13,543 bases of DNA. Source: CAZXBB01 sp964638815. GTDB taxonomy: Bacteria > Planctomycetota > Phycisphaerae > Phycisphaerales > SM1A02. The notes beneath the pieces are model-generated. The model had not been told where the DNA came from. It worked only from the letters and a program-made list of their open reading frames with translations, and searched no databases. Where the stretch lies: contig CAZXBB010000187.1 in assembly GCA_964638815.1 (NCBI GenBank), positions 1 through 13,543 on the forward strand, in the 5' to 3' direction. Made by a program: the position numbers and the translations under genes. Each line of letters opens with the position of its first letter. Positions within the stretch are counted from its first letter, which is position 1. Below are positions 7,452-13,543 of the stretch, piece after piece.

Positions 7452-7961
7452 ATGCGTGGACTGACTCGAACTCTGGCTCTCTTCGGTGTCGCCATCACAT
7501 TCGCGCTGTTCGGCTGCGACAAGGAGCCGTCCCCGGGCTCCAGCAACACCCCCATTCAGTCGGCCAATGATGGACACGGCGATGATCCTGATCACGGAGC
7601 TGGCGCGCATGAGAATGCTCAACCTGGCGATGCGGGTGATCGCGCCGGCGACGAGCACGCACTCGGCACGATCACGATCGGTGGCACGACTCTGGAGGTG
7701 ACGATCTCCGGCGCCATCGAGCCGAACGGCGAGGTGGATGCCGACATCGTGCACACCGGGGGACCGGCCCCGGCAGCCGTACGCCTCTGGATCGGCGAAG
7801 AGTCCGGCGTGGGTTCGCTGAAGACGAAGGCCGACGGGCATGACGATCACTTCCACGGTCGCGCCGAAGTGCCGCCGCGGGTTCCCGCCGGCGCGGCCCT
7901 CTGGATCGAGGTCGAATCCGCGTCGGGAGAGCGAGCGTCGGCGCCGCTTTCGCTGCCATGA
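7452..7961 (+). CDS. Small His-rich lipoprotein, accessory to the metal efflux pump, unknown family
   Basis: This 169-residue lipoprotein starts two bases after the pump's stop, behind AAAGGAGA (7437-7444), so it is almost certainly co-transcribed with the pump. Residues 1-22 form a lipoprotein signal (FALFGC, Cys22). Residues 23-71 are a flexible Asp/Gly/Ala/His-rich tether with His42, 48, 53 and 69. Residues 72-169 alternate short hydrophobic strands (TITIGGTTLEVTISG, AAVRLWIGE, ALWIEVESASG), suggesting a compact beta-sandwich domain. A second His cluster, DGHDDHFHGRAEV at 128-140, lies between two of the strands. The likely role, by context and composition, is to bind metal in the periplasm or at the outer membrane near the pump. 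It does not show the Met-rich CusF pattern, and I do not recognise a named family. No catalytic motif is visible. Confidence 0.82.
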   Translation: MRGLTRTLALFGVAITFALFGCDKEPSPGSSNTPIQSANDGHGDDPDHGAGAHENAQPGDAGDRAGDEHALGTITIGGTTLEVTISGAIEPNGEVDADIVHTGGPAPAAVRLWIGEESGVGSLKTKADGHDDHFHGRAEVPPRVPAGAALWIEVESASGERASAPLSLP

Positions 7962-7986
7962 TCCTGCCATGATCCCGCCATGACCG
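7954..7986. repeat. Three tandem 11-bp units across the lipoprotein stop codon
   Basis: TGCCATGATCC is repeated exactly at 7954-7964 and 7965-7975, and a variant CGCCATGACCG follows at 7976-7986. The stop codon TGA of the lipoprotein gene (7959-7961) lies in the first copy, and the ATGA in later copies offers no useful start because the frames close or run into nothing recognisable. This is most simply replication slippage. Confidence 0.7.
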
Positions 7987-8057
7987 GTTGGATCCCGCGG
8001 CTCGCGCCGGTCGGGCGCGCCGACGCCACGACGATCGAGGCTCTATGCTGATTGCAG

Positions 8058-8603
8058 ATGCGATCCCGCGTGCGCGGTCTCCGCTGGTGGTGGCTCGCCG
8101 GCCTCGTCTGGCTCGGCGGCTACTTCGCAGTCGCCGCGTCGCTGTGGCGGATCACGGATTTCCGCCGGTGGGTGTGGGGGCGAACGGGGGCGCTCCTCGT
8201 CGTGCTCGTACCGCCGCTCGTCGGGCTTGCGTGGCTCATCGTCGTCGCGCCGCTGCTGCAATCCGGCGTGGCGGATTTCACGGACCGGCGGCCGGCGGCG
8301 CGGCGCGCCCGCGTCTCGGTCGCGCTGGCGTGGACGCCGACGGCGATCTTCTCGCTGCTCGTCCTTCAGTTCGCGATCGTACGGCTGCTCGGCATCGACG
8401 ATTTCGGATGGTACGACGGCGGCTACGGGATCTGGGCGGGCACGGCGCTCGTCCTGTCGGTCGTGTACGGCCGCCTGATGGCAAGGACGCTGGTGCGGAA
8501 GACCCGGAGCGCCGCGGAGCGCGCGGGGCGCTGCTTCGGATGCAACTACGACGTGTCGGAGTCGAGCGAGACCTGCCCCGAGTGCGGCACGCGACGGCCG
8601 TGA
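8058..8603 (+). CDS. Four-helix membrane protein with C-terminal zinc ribbon, unknown function
   Basis: The predicted protein has 181 residues. Hydrophobic helices lie at about 10-28, 44-67, 89-111 and 125-142, joined by Arg-rich loops (TDRRPAARRARV at 75-86). The last 25 residues carry Cys159-x2-Cys162 and Cys173-x2-Cys176 in CFGCNYDVSESSETCPECG, a classic zinc-ribbon finger that should face the cytoplasm next to the basic stretch RKTRSAAERAGR. Membrane proteins ending in such ribbons are common in Planctomycetes as uncharacterised families. ATG 8058 is chosen over an in-frame TTG two codons earlier. No Shine-Dalgarno site is visible, but TATGCT at 8044-8049 could be a -10 box giving a nearly leaderless transcript. 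The gene ends one base from the oppositely oriented dehydrogenase gene. It is separated from the efflux genes by 96 bases and probably not part of that operon. Confidence 0.78.
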   Translation: MRSRVRGLRWWWLAGLVWLGGYFAVAASLWRITDFRRWVWGRTGALLVVLVPPLVGLAWLIVVAPLLQSGVADFTDRRPAARRARVSVALAWTPTAIFSLLVLQFAIVRLLGIDDFGWYDGGYGIWAGTALVLSVVYGRLMARTLVRKTRSAAERAGRCFGCNYDVSESSETCPECGTRRP

Positions 8604-8604
8604 G

Positions 8605-9414
8605 CTAGTCCTTCCGCGTCTGCCGCCCGATCATCCAGTCGCCGAATCGCGGGAACGCCGTGCCGACCGCCGCGACCGTCCGCACGATGTGGCTCGTCCA
8701 CACCTCCGGACAGGGCCGGCGCAGGCACCGTACGACGGCGCGGGCGACGCGCTCCGGAGGCTGCGTGAAGAGACGCGGCGCGTGTTTCGGGGTTCCGTCG
8801 GGCGCCGGCTCTCCCGCCATTCTCGCGGCGGTCTCGAAGAACTCCGTGGTCGTCGTGATCGGGTGCACGCTGGAGACGTGGACGCCGCGGTCGCGCAGCT
8901 CCAGACGCAGCGCGCCGCACACCGCATTCTGCGCCGCCTTCGTCGCGCAGTACGTCGAGTGCTTCGGCATCGAGAACTTGGAAACGCACGACGAGCACAT
9001 CAGCAGGTGACCGCCGCGACCGGCGTCCAGCAGGCGGCGGGCCGCCTCGCGCAGGAGCTCGACGCCCGGAAAGAAGTTCACGTCGAACATCCGGCGCAGC
9101 TCGTCGTCGGTCTCGTCGAGAACGGCCCTGCGCATCGAGTATCCCGCGTTGGCGAACACGACGTCGAAGCGGCCGAGCTCCGCCTCCGCCGCGTCGAGAA
9201 TGCGGGTCGAGGCGCCGCGCTCGGCGACGTCGGCGATGACGATGGCGGCGCGGCGGCCGGTCTCGCGGACCTTCACGGCGACCTCTTCCAGCCGGTCGCC
9301 GCGTCGTGCGACGAGGGCGACGTCCATGCCCGCTCGCGCGCACTCGACCGCGGTGGCGGCGCCGATGCCGGAGCTTGCGCCGGTGATGATGATGACCCGA
9401 TCCGCGAGCGTCAT
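8605..9414 (-). CDS. Short-chain dehydrogenase/reductase (classical SDR), NAD(P)-dependent
   Basis: This 269-residue cytoplasmic oxidoreductase has a Rossmann fold. The cofactor motif TGASSGIG is at residues 11-18, after strand RVIIIT. The structural NAG motif is at 89-91 (FANAG). The catalytic set is Asn113 (DVNFF), Ser141/Ser142 (LLMCSS) and Tyr155-x3-Lys159 (YCATK). Arg37-Arg38 after the second strand (VARRGDR) suggests an NADP(H) preference. The length is typical for the classical family. I start at ATG 9414, giving MTLADRV immediately before the first strand; a longer frame to 9456 adds 14 unconserved-looking residues through a hairpin. No Shine-Dalgarno site is present, but TACAAT (9431-9426) lies 11 bases upstream. 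It follows the TPR peptidase gene in the same direction, with a hairpin between them, so transcription may be separate. The substrate cannot be predicted. Confidence 0.93.
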   Translation of the reverse strand: MTLADRVIIITGASSGIGAATAVECARAGMDVALVARRGDRLEEVAVKVRETGRRAAIVIADVAERGASTRILDAAEAELGRFDVVFANAGYSMRRAVLDETDDELRRMFDVNFFPGVELLREAARRLLDAGRGGHLLMCSSCVSKFSMPKHSTYCATKAAQNAVCGALRLELRDRGVHVSSVHPITTTTEFFETAARMAGEPAPDGTPKHAPRLFTQPPERVARAVVRCLRRPCPEVWTSHIVRTVAAVGTAFPRFGDWMIGRQTRKD

Positions 9415-9425
9415 GGAAGTTGCGG

Positions 9426-9431
9426 ATTGTA
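9426..9431 (-). promoter_or_regulatory. Possible -10 box for the SDR gene
   Basis: On the minus strand TACAAT (five of six consensus bases) lies 11 bases before the dehydrogenase ATG and just after the hairpin at 9440-9459. No convincing -35 box is found at the expected distance. If functional, it would give an mRNA leader of only about five bases, consistent with the absence of a ribosome binding site. Confidence 0.3.
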
Positions 9432-9439
9432 ACTGCCGC

Positions 9440-9459
9440 CGTGTGCCGCGGCGCACACG
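9440..9459 (-). terminator. Perfect 7-bp hairpin after the TPR peptidase gene
   Basis: CGTGTGC (9440-9446) and GCACACG (9453-9459) form a perfect seven-base stem with a six-base GC-rich loop. On the minus strand it starts 19 bases after the TAG of the TPR/peptidase gene. There is no T-run after it, so it is not a canonical intrinsic terminator, but its position between a stop codon and a possible new -10 box fits a transcription boundary or an mRNA 3' end stabiliser. Confidence 0.4.
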
Positions 9460-9478
9460 AGGCTCCTCCCCTCCCCCA

Positions 9479-12172
9479 CTACTGCATCAGCTCTTCGATC
9501 CGCGCAAGCCGCTTCGCATGCTGCGGTCGATCCGGCTCCAGCACCGTGAGCGCCTTGACGTGCAGGTGCGCAAGATCCAGCCGCCCGGACTCGAGCGCGA
9601 TCGCCGCCGCCAGCTCGCGATGTTCCGCGACGTACGGGCTGACCTGGACGCACCGCGTCACCTTCGCGAGCGCGCGGTCGCGATCGCCCCGGTCGCGGTA
9701 CAGGTTCGCGAGCTCCCGCGCGTAGATCGGCGACTTCTCCTCGTAGAGGTCGAGCATCTCGAGGTGCGGGATCGCGAGCTCCGGATCGTCGCCGGCGAGA
9801 TAGATCTGGGCGAGCTTGCGGTGCGGATAGTCGTCGACCGGGCGCAGCTCGGCCAGACGCTCGAGCTTGCCGATCAGCCCCGGATGCGCCTCGCCGCGGG
9901 CGTCGAGCCGCCGCCGGATCTCCTCGTGCAGCAGCTCGGGGTGATCCGGGTAAAGCTCCCGCCACGCGATGAGCGTGTCATCGTCGATCTCGACGGGCGG
10001 ACGCACGAGCGGCGGCCACTGGTCCGCGGTGAACTTCCGGTCGGTGGGCGCGGTCGGCGCGCCGATCCGGTCGGCCATCGCCCGGCTGATCGCATCGAGC
10101 CACGCCTTGCGGGACGCGGCCATGATGACGGCGAGGTCGGGATCGGCGTCGCGCAGCTCGTCGGTGAGCTCGAGCATCGTCGGCTCCGGGGCGAGCCCCC
10201 ACGCCTTCACCTGCTCGCCGGCCCACGCGAGGAAGCCGCGGAAGAACTCGTCGCGGCTCACCCCGAGCGTCTTCGGAATCGCCGCCTCCTCGCGATCGCC
10301 CTCGAAGTACCGCTCGAGCAGGTTCACGAGCGCCGACGGTCCGAACCGTTCGTTCATGTACTCGACCATCCAGTAGCCCTGCGCGTACGCCTTGCCGCGG
10401 TCGCCGCGGAGCTTCGGACGCACGAACGCCCACTTGATCTGGTCAAGATCGAAGAGGGTGCCCTCGCGGTAGGCGCGGGCGAGCATGACGGCCGTGTCGT
10501 AGTCGCGCGGCGCCGGCTCCATGCTCACCGCGGCGGCCTCGGTGAGCCAGTGCGGGATGCGGTTGTTCGTCTGGTCGAGCGTGATCGTGTGCGTGTACTC
10601 GTGCTGGAGCACCCGCACCCAGTCGAAGGTCCCGTGGTGCATGGAGCTCGGGCCGTCACGCGGCGCTTCCATCGCGATGATCGGCCCGGTGCACGCCGCG
10701 ATCGTGTGGATGTGCGGCATGCCGGTGATGCGCACGGCGAACCGCTTGTGGTTCGGCGCCACCTCGATGATCGTCTTGTGCTCCGGCTCCCAGCCGAACC
10801 GCGCGGAGACGATGTCGTGGATCCGGTCGAGCGGCTCGGGCATCAGCGCGACCAGGACCTCGTCGATCCCGGGCCGGTAGCGGATGATGAAGTGCTCGCT
10901 CTCGATCTCGTCGTATTCGGCGATCTCCTCGAGCAGGTGCAGGCTGTTCGCGGTGCGCTTGTTGAACGGATCGATCGCGATGAGCGAGCGGAGCACGGCG
11001 AGCGCCTTGCGGTCGCGGCCGGTCTGCATCTCCATGAGGCCCAGCTCCAGACGCGGGGCCGGCCACTGCGGCTGTCGCTCGATGGCCGCCTCGAGCATCG
11101 CCGCCGCGTCGTCGTACTGGCGGAACATCGAGAGGTAGCGGCCCGCCGTGTAATGCGCCTCCGCGCCGCCGGGCGAGAGCCGCTCGTACTCGGCCAGGGC
11201 CTGTGCCGTGGCCTCGTCGTCGTAAAGCAGCGCGCTCGCGGCGGCCGCCAGGGCGTGCGCGGGACGCAGCCGCGGCAGACGCGCGATGACGCCCTCGAGC
11301 ACGTCCATCGCCTCCTCGGGATCGTTCTCGACGAGCCGCGCCTCGGCGTAGAGGAGCTGGCCGAGCGGGTGCTGCGGCGCGACGCGGTGGAGCGCCTTGA
11401 TGGCCGTGTTCGCCGAGTCGAAATCGAACCGCGTGAGCGCGATGCGACCGAGCTGGTACCACGCGTCCGCGCACCGCGGGTTGAGCGAGAGCGTCTCGTG
11501 CAGCGCGGCGACCGCCTCCCGGGCGTTGTGCTTGTCGATCAGCAGCTCGGCCTCGGCGAGCTTGGCCGGCCAGTACAACCGGTCCATCTCCTGGTGCGCG
11601 CGACCGAGCAGCGTCATCATCGACTGGTAATCACGGGCCGGCTGGCCCTCGATGCGGGCGCGGATCGCGAGCGCGCGCACGCCGTCGGTGAGGTCGGCGG
11701 CCTCCTCGACGCGGCGGTCGAGCAGCCGGGCCACGGCGGGACGCAGCGCGTCTCCGGCGGCCTTGTAGTCGCCGAGCTCCTCGAACGCCTGGGCGCGAAT
11801 GCGCGCCGCGCGGATCGAATCGACCGGTCGCAGGATCGTGATCGCGTCGTCCAGCTCCCCCGCCCGGAGCCGGGCCTCGGCCCGCATCTCGACCGGCACC
11901 CCGGGGTCGTCGAACGCGGGATCCTCGAAGCGCCACGCGTTGAGCGCGACCATTGCCGCCGCCCGCGGCAGGGCGAGGTCGCCGTCCTCCCAGACGCCGT
12001 GGAACGCCCGCAGCTCGGAGCGCTCGGCGTCGCTCAGCCACGCGGCCCCGATCGCGCGCTGCGCGGCGTCGCTCAGCCTGAACGACTCGGGCACGAGCGG
12101 GCCGCTCTGCGCCCGCGCGCCGGCGGTGACGACGATGGCGAGAATAAACGGGAGGAGCCGGTTGAGCTGCAC
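9479..12172 (-). CDS. Secreted TPR protein with central HExxH (peptidase MA-like) metalloprotease domain
   Basis: The predicted product has 897 residues. Residues 1-21 form a signal peptide (LLPFILAIVVTAGARA). Helical TPR-like repeats fill about 95-415, for example 215-262 (AREAVAALHETLSLNPRCADAWYQLGRIAL), 270-300, 335-368 and 369-402. A gluzincin-type domain spans about 420-640: it opens with EHFIIRYRPG (426-435), contains the zinc site His524-Glu525-Tyr-Thr-His528, and continues to the third ligand Glu545 in HWLTEAAA, followed by the helix-rich GYWMVEYMNERFG. A further TPR block covers about 765-897. The complete HExxH plus downstream Glu predicts an active zinc peptidase of the MA-like family found in TPR proteins; the substrate is unknown. 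The start is GTG 12172 with a weak GAAGGG upstream; it fits the signal peptide well. It follows the LolA-like gene in the same direction after 181 bases. Confidence 0.87.
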   Translation of the reverse strand: MQLNRLLPFILAIVVTAGARAQSGPLVPESFRLSDAAQRAIGAAWLSDAERSELRAFHGVWEDGDLALPRAAAMVALNAWRFEDPAFDDPGVPVEMRAEARLRAGELDDAITILRPVDSIRAARIRAQAFEELGDYKAAGDALRPAVARLLDRRVEEAADLTDGVRALAIRARIEGQPARDYQSMMTLLGRAHQEMDRLYWPAKLAEAELLIDKHNAREAVAALHETLSLNPRCADAWYQLGRIALTRFDFDSANTAIKALHRVAPQHPLGQLLYAEARLVENDPEEAMDVLEGVIARLPRLRPAHALAAAASALLYDDEATAQALAEYERLSPGGAEAHYTAGRYLSMFRQYDDAAAMLEAAIERQPQWPAPRLELGLMEMQTGRDRKALAVLRSLIAIDPFNKRTANSLHLLEEIAEYDEIESEHFIIRYRPGIDEVLVALMPEPLDRIHDIVSARFGWEPEHKTIIEVAPNHKRFAVRITGMPHIHTIAACTGPIIAMEAPRDGPSSMHHGTFDWVRVLQHEYTHTITLDQTNNRIPHWLTEAAAVSMEPAPRDYDTAVMLARAYREGTLFDLDQIKWAFVRPKLRGDRGKAYAQGYWMVEYMNERFGPSALVNLLERYFEGDREEAAIPKTLGVSRDEFFRGFLAWAGEQVKAWGLAPEPTMLELTDELRDADPDLAVIMAASRKAWLDAISRAMADRIGAPTAPTDRKFTADQWPPLVRPPVEIDDDTLIAWRELYPDHPELLHEEIRRRLDARGEAHPGLIGKLERLAELRPVDDYPHRKLAQIYLAGDDPELAIPHLEMLDLYEEKSPIYARELANLYRDRGDRDRALAKVTRCVQVSPYVAEHRELAAAIALESGRLDLAHLHVKALTVLEPDRPQHAKRLARIEELMQ

Positions 12173-12275
12173 GCGGGGACCCTTCGATTGCCGGTATCGG
12201 CCAGGTCCCGATTAAAGGCGCGCTTTTCCGCCGCCGTTCGGAGGAAGCGGACAACGCGGTGGGGCGCCACCCGGT

Positions 12276-12348
12276 CCCTCGGATGGACCCTCGGATGCGC
12301 CCTCGGCTGCTCCGTCGGATCGACCCTCGGGATGGACCCTCGAATGGA
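12276..12348. repeat. Six imperfect 12-bp tandem repeats between two minus-strand genes
   Basis: Units close to CCCTCGGATGGA begin at 12276, 12288, 12300, 12312, 12324 (13 bases, one extra G) and 12337. The array ends five bases beyond the stop codon (12356-12354) of the LolA-like gene and occupies almost half the 181-base gap to the next gene. A 12-base period would read as a four-residue repeat in any frame, but no supported gene covers it. It may act on the 3' end of the upstream transcript, or be simple slippage-generated sequence. Confidence 0.75.
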
Positions 12349-12353
12349 CCCGG

Positions 12354-13268
12354 CTACTCCAGCGGCCGCACGTCCACGTGCCACTCCGAGGCGTCCTCCG
12401 GCAGGGCGATGCTGATCCGTCGCAGCGACGCAACGGTCAGCTCGGGGTTGCGGACGACAGCGTCGAGACGCGCGGTCTTGCGGTCGCCGTTCGGCTCGAC
12501 CAGGTTGATGCCGACCGGCAGACGCGTCACGCGGTCGTAGAAGAGATCGATACGGTCGAAGTCCTTCGCCTCGGGCGTGCCGGGGTGCGGGACAAGACGC
12601 AGCCCGTCCACCGCGACCGTGCCGCGGAGACGCGCGAGCGGACCTTCCTCGGGCAGCTCGATCAGCTCGACGCCGAACCGGTCGAGCACCTGCTGCCGCG
12701 GCTGTCCGATGGGGAGCGGGATCGGGCCCTCGCCGAGCTTGAGCGGATCGAACGCGGCCCCGGGCGGCACGACCTGGCGCTTGACGAAGACGCGGGCCGT
12801 GCGGTCGCGCTCGACCAGCCAGCCGTCACGGAAGATGTACTCCTTCGAGCGGTCGTCCTTGCGGCCGCCCTCGATCACGGTGTCGAACAGGATGGCGAAG
12901 CTCTTGCTCCGTCGGATGTGGTCGACGTGGTAGATCAGGTTGCCCTTGCGGATGACGCGACCTGCGGGTCCGAAGAAGTCGTCCTCCGTTTCGTAGTGCA
13001 CGTTCGCCGTGAACGCCTCGAGCGTCCGCGCGCTCGCCTCGAGATCGTCGAGCAGGGCGACGACCGCGGGGTCGGGGGCGCTCGCCTCGGCCCCCGCGGG
13101 GGCGGGCGCAGGCGGCGCGGCCGGCTGCGACGCAGGAGGCGCGTCCGGCTGCGACGCGGGCGGCTGGTCCGGCAGCGCATCGTCCGACACGCCGAGGGCG
13201 AGGTACGAGCCCGTCAGCGTGAGCGTCGCGGAGGCGAGGATCGCGTGGAGTGTGAGCATGGGGGGCAT
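12354..13268 (-). CDS. Secreted LolA-like (outer membrane lipoprotein-sorting fold) protein
   Basis: The predicted protein has 304 residues. Start ATG 13268 has AAGGA six bases upstream and gives a signal peptide (MPPMLTLHAILASATLTLTG, cleavage near 24-28). Residues 33-67 form a Pro/Ala/Gln linker with the repeated motif PPASQP. The globular part (about 68-304) begins with a helix ALLDDLEASARTLEAFTAN and then strands: VHYETEDDFFG, RVIRKGNLIYHVD, EYIFRDGWLVERD, RVFVKRQVVPPG. This pattern, and the following DPLKLGEGPIPLPIG and RIDLFYDRVTRLPVGINLVE, resembles the LolA/LolB-like half-barrel that binds hydrophobic ligands in the envelope. Whether it carries lipoproteins or something else is not shown; many planctomycete proteins with this pattern are uncharacterised. 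The longer open frame up to 13481 is Arg/Ala-rich and has no secretion signal at its start, so it was rejected. Confidence 0.8.
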   Translation of the reverse strand: MPPMLTLHAILASATLTLTGSYLALGVSDDALPDQPPASQPDAPPASQPAAPPAPAPAGAEASAPDPAVVALLDDLEASARTLEAFTANVHYETEDDFFGPAGRVIRKGNLIYHVDHIRRSKSFAILFDTVIEGGRKDDRSKEYIFRDGWLVERDRTARVFVKRQVVPPGAAFDPLKLGEGPIPLPIGQPRQQVLDRFGVELIELPEEGPLARLRGTVAVDGLRLVPHPGTPEAKDFDRIDLFYDRVTRLPVGINLVEPNGDRKTARLDAVVRNPELTVASLRRISIALPEDASEWHVDVRPLE

Positions 13269-13324
13269 GGGGAGTCCTTCAAGTCCAAGTCCGAATCGGG
13301 ACACGGCGGAGATGGGGCCATTCC

Positions 13325-13330
13325 ATTGTA
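13325..13330 (-). promoter_or_regulatory. Possible -10 box for the LolA-like gene
   Basis: On the minus strand TACAAT (five of six consensus bases) lies 56 bases before the start codon. The sequence 17 bases further upstream, GGCAGG, is a poor -35 box. The remaining bases between 13269 and 13493 show no gene and no clear terminator for the upstream gene. Confidence 0.3.
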
Positions 13331-13493
13331 GTTCTCCGTAGCGGGCGCCTGCCGCCGCGCGATGCAACGCTCGGCGCGGTTCCGCGACGGGGCCGTGCCC
13401 GCGACCCTGGGCACACGCCGCGGCGTCGTGCCGCCTCGCCTTGGGACGTTCCGGGGCGGACGCGCAGCGGAAGCGCAACATCCGCGACGAACC

Positions 13494-13543
13494 CTACCGC
13501 TCCATGATCTCCTTCACCGCGCGGCACGCCTTCTCGAGCCGCT
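13494..13543 (-). CDS. C-terminal end of an unidentified gene, cut by the window edge
   Basis: On the minus strand the last 15 codons before a TAG at 13496-13494 read RLEKACRAVKEIMER, an amphipathic helix with normal coding character. The gene continues beyond the right edge. Such a short helix is compatible with many families, including the C-terminal helix of aminotransferases, and does not allow an assignment. It runs in the same direction as the LolA-like gene, 225 bases upstream of that gene's start. Confidence 0.5.
   Translation of the reverse strand, partial: RLEKACRAVKEIMER

Noticed and set aside
9149..12415. Plus-strand open frame of 1088 codons opposite the TPR/peptidase gene
   Set aside because: Its translation is Arg/Val/Asp/Leu-rich low complexity with no domain or membrane pattern. 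It lies antisense to two genes with clear motifs (SDR and HExxH/TPR), as expected for a GC-rich shadow frame.
13269..13481. N-terminal extension of the LolA-like gene
   Set aside because: It is Arg/Ala-rich without a signal, and the ribosome site and signal peptide support ATG 13268.

Overview
This is a GC-rich bacterial window. My best guess for the source is a planctomycete, probably a Phycisphaerae-like lineage. That is inference, resting on the overall gene style, a small membrane protein with a C-terminal CxxC...CxxC zinc ribbon, a LolA-like secreted protein behind a Pro/Ala linker, and a TPR-plus-metallopeptidase protein. No rRNA or other phylogenetic marker is present.

Layout. (1) Positions 1-776 hold no convincing gene. 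Positions 44-269 are 2.5 copies of an 89-bp tandem repeat built from alternating GGTGCAGG / CCTGCACC half-sites. A good sigma70-like promoter at 742-770 ends exactly where a GTG-initiated, His/Cys-rich secreted protein begins. (2) Positions 777-7961, plus strand, are a five-gene heavy-metal efflux cluster: a CzcI-like His-rich exported protein, a TolC-family outer-membrane lipoprotein, an RND periplasmic adaptor lipoprotein, a 1075-residue HME-type RND pump, and a small His-rich lipoprotein of unknown family. The last four genes are tightly coupled (ATGA overlap, then gaps of 3 and 2 bases) with good Shine-Dalgarno sites. (3) Positions 8058-8603, plus strand, encode a four-helix membrane protein with a C-terminal zinc ribbon. 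(4) Positions 13268-8605, minus strand, carry a LolA-like secreted protein, a large TPR/HExxH peptidase protein and a short-chain dehydrogenase. The dehydrogenase meets the membrane-protein gene tail to tail with one base between stops. (5) The right edge holds the last 15 codons of another minus-strand gene.

How it works together. The efflux genes encode a complete tripartite pump spanning both membranes, and four of the five products carry His-rich segments, which points to metal cations as substrate. No metal-responsive regulator, P-type ATPase or CusF-like chaperone lies in the window. The pump lacks the three methionines that define copper/silver CusA, so a divalent cation (Co/Zn/Cd/Ni type) is more likely than Cu/Ag, though the specific metal cannot be read from sequence. 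The downstream genes have no evident link to metal export. They are also visibly more GC-rich, so the efflux block may be a separately acquired module.
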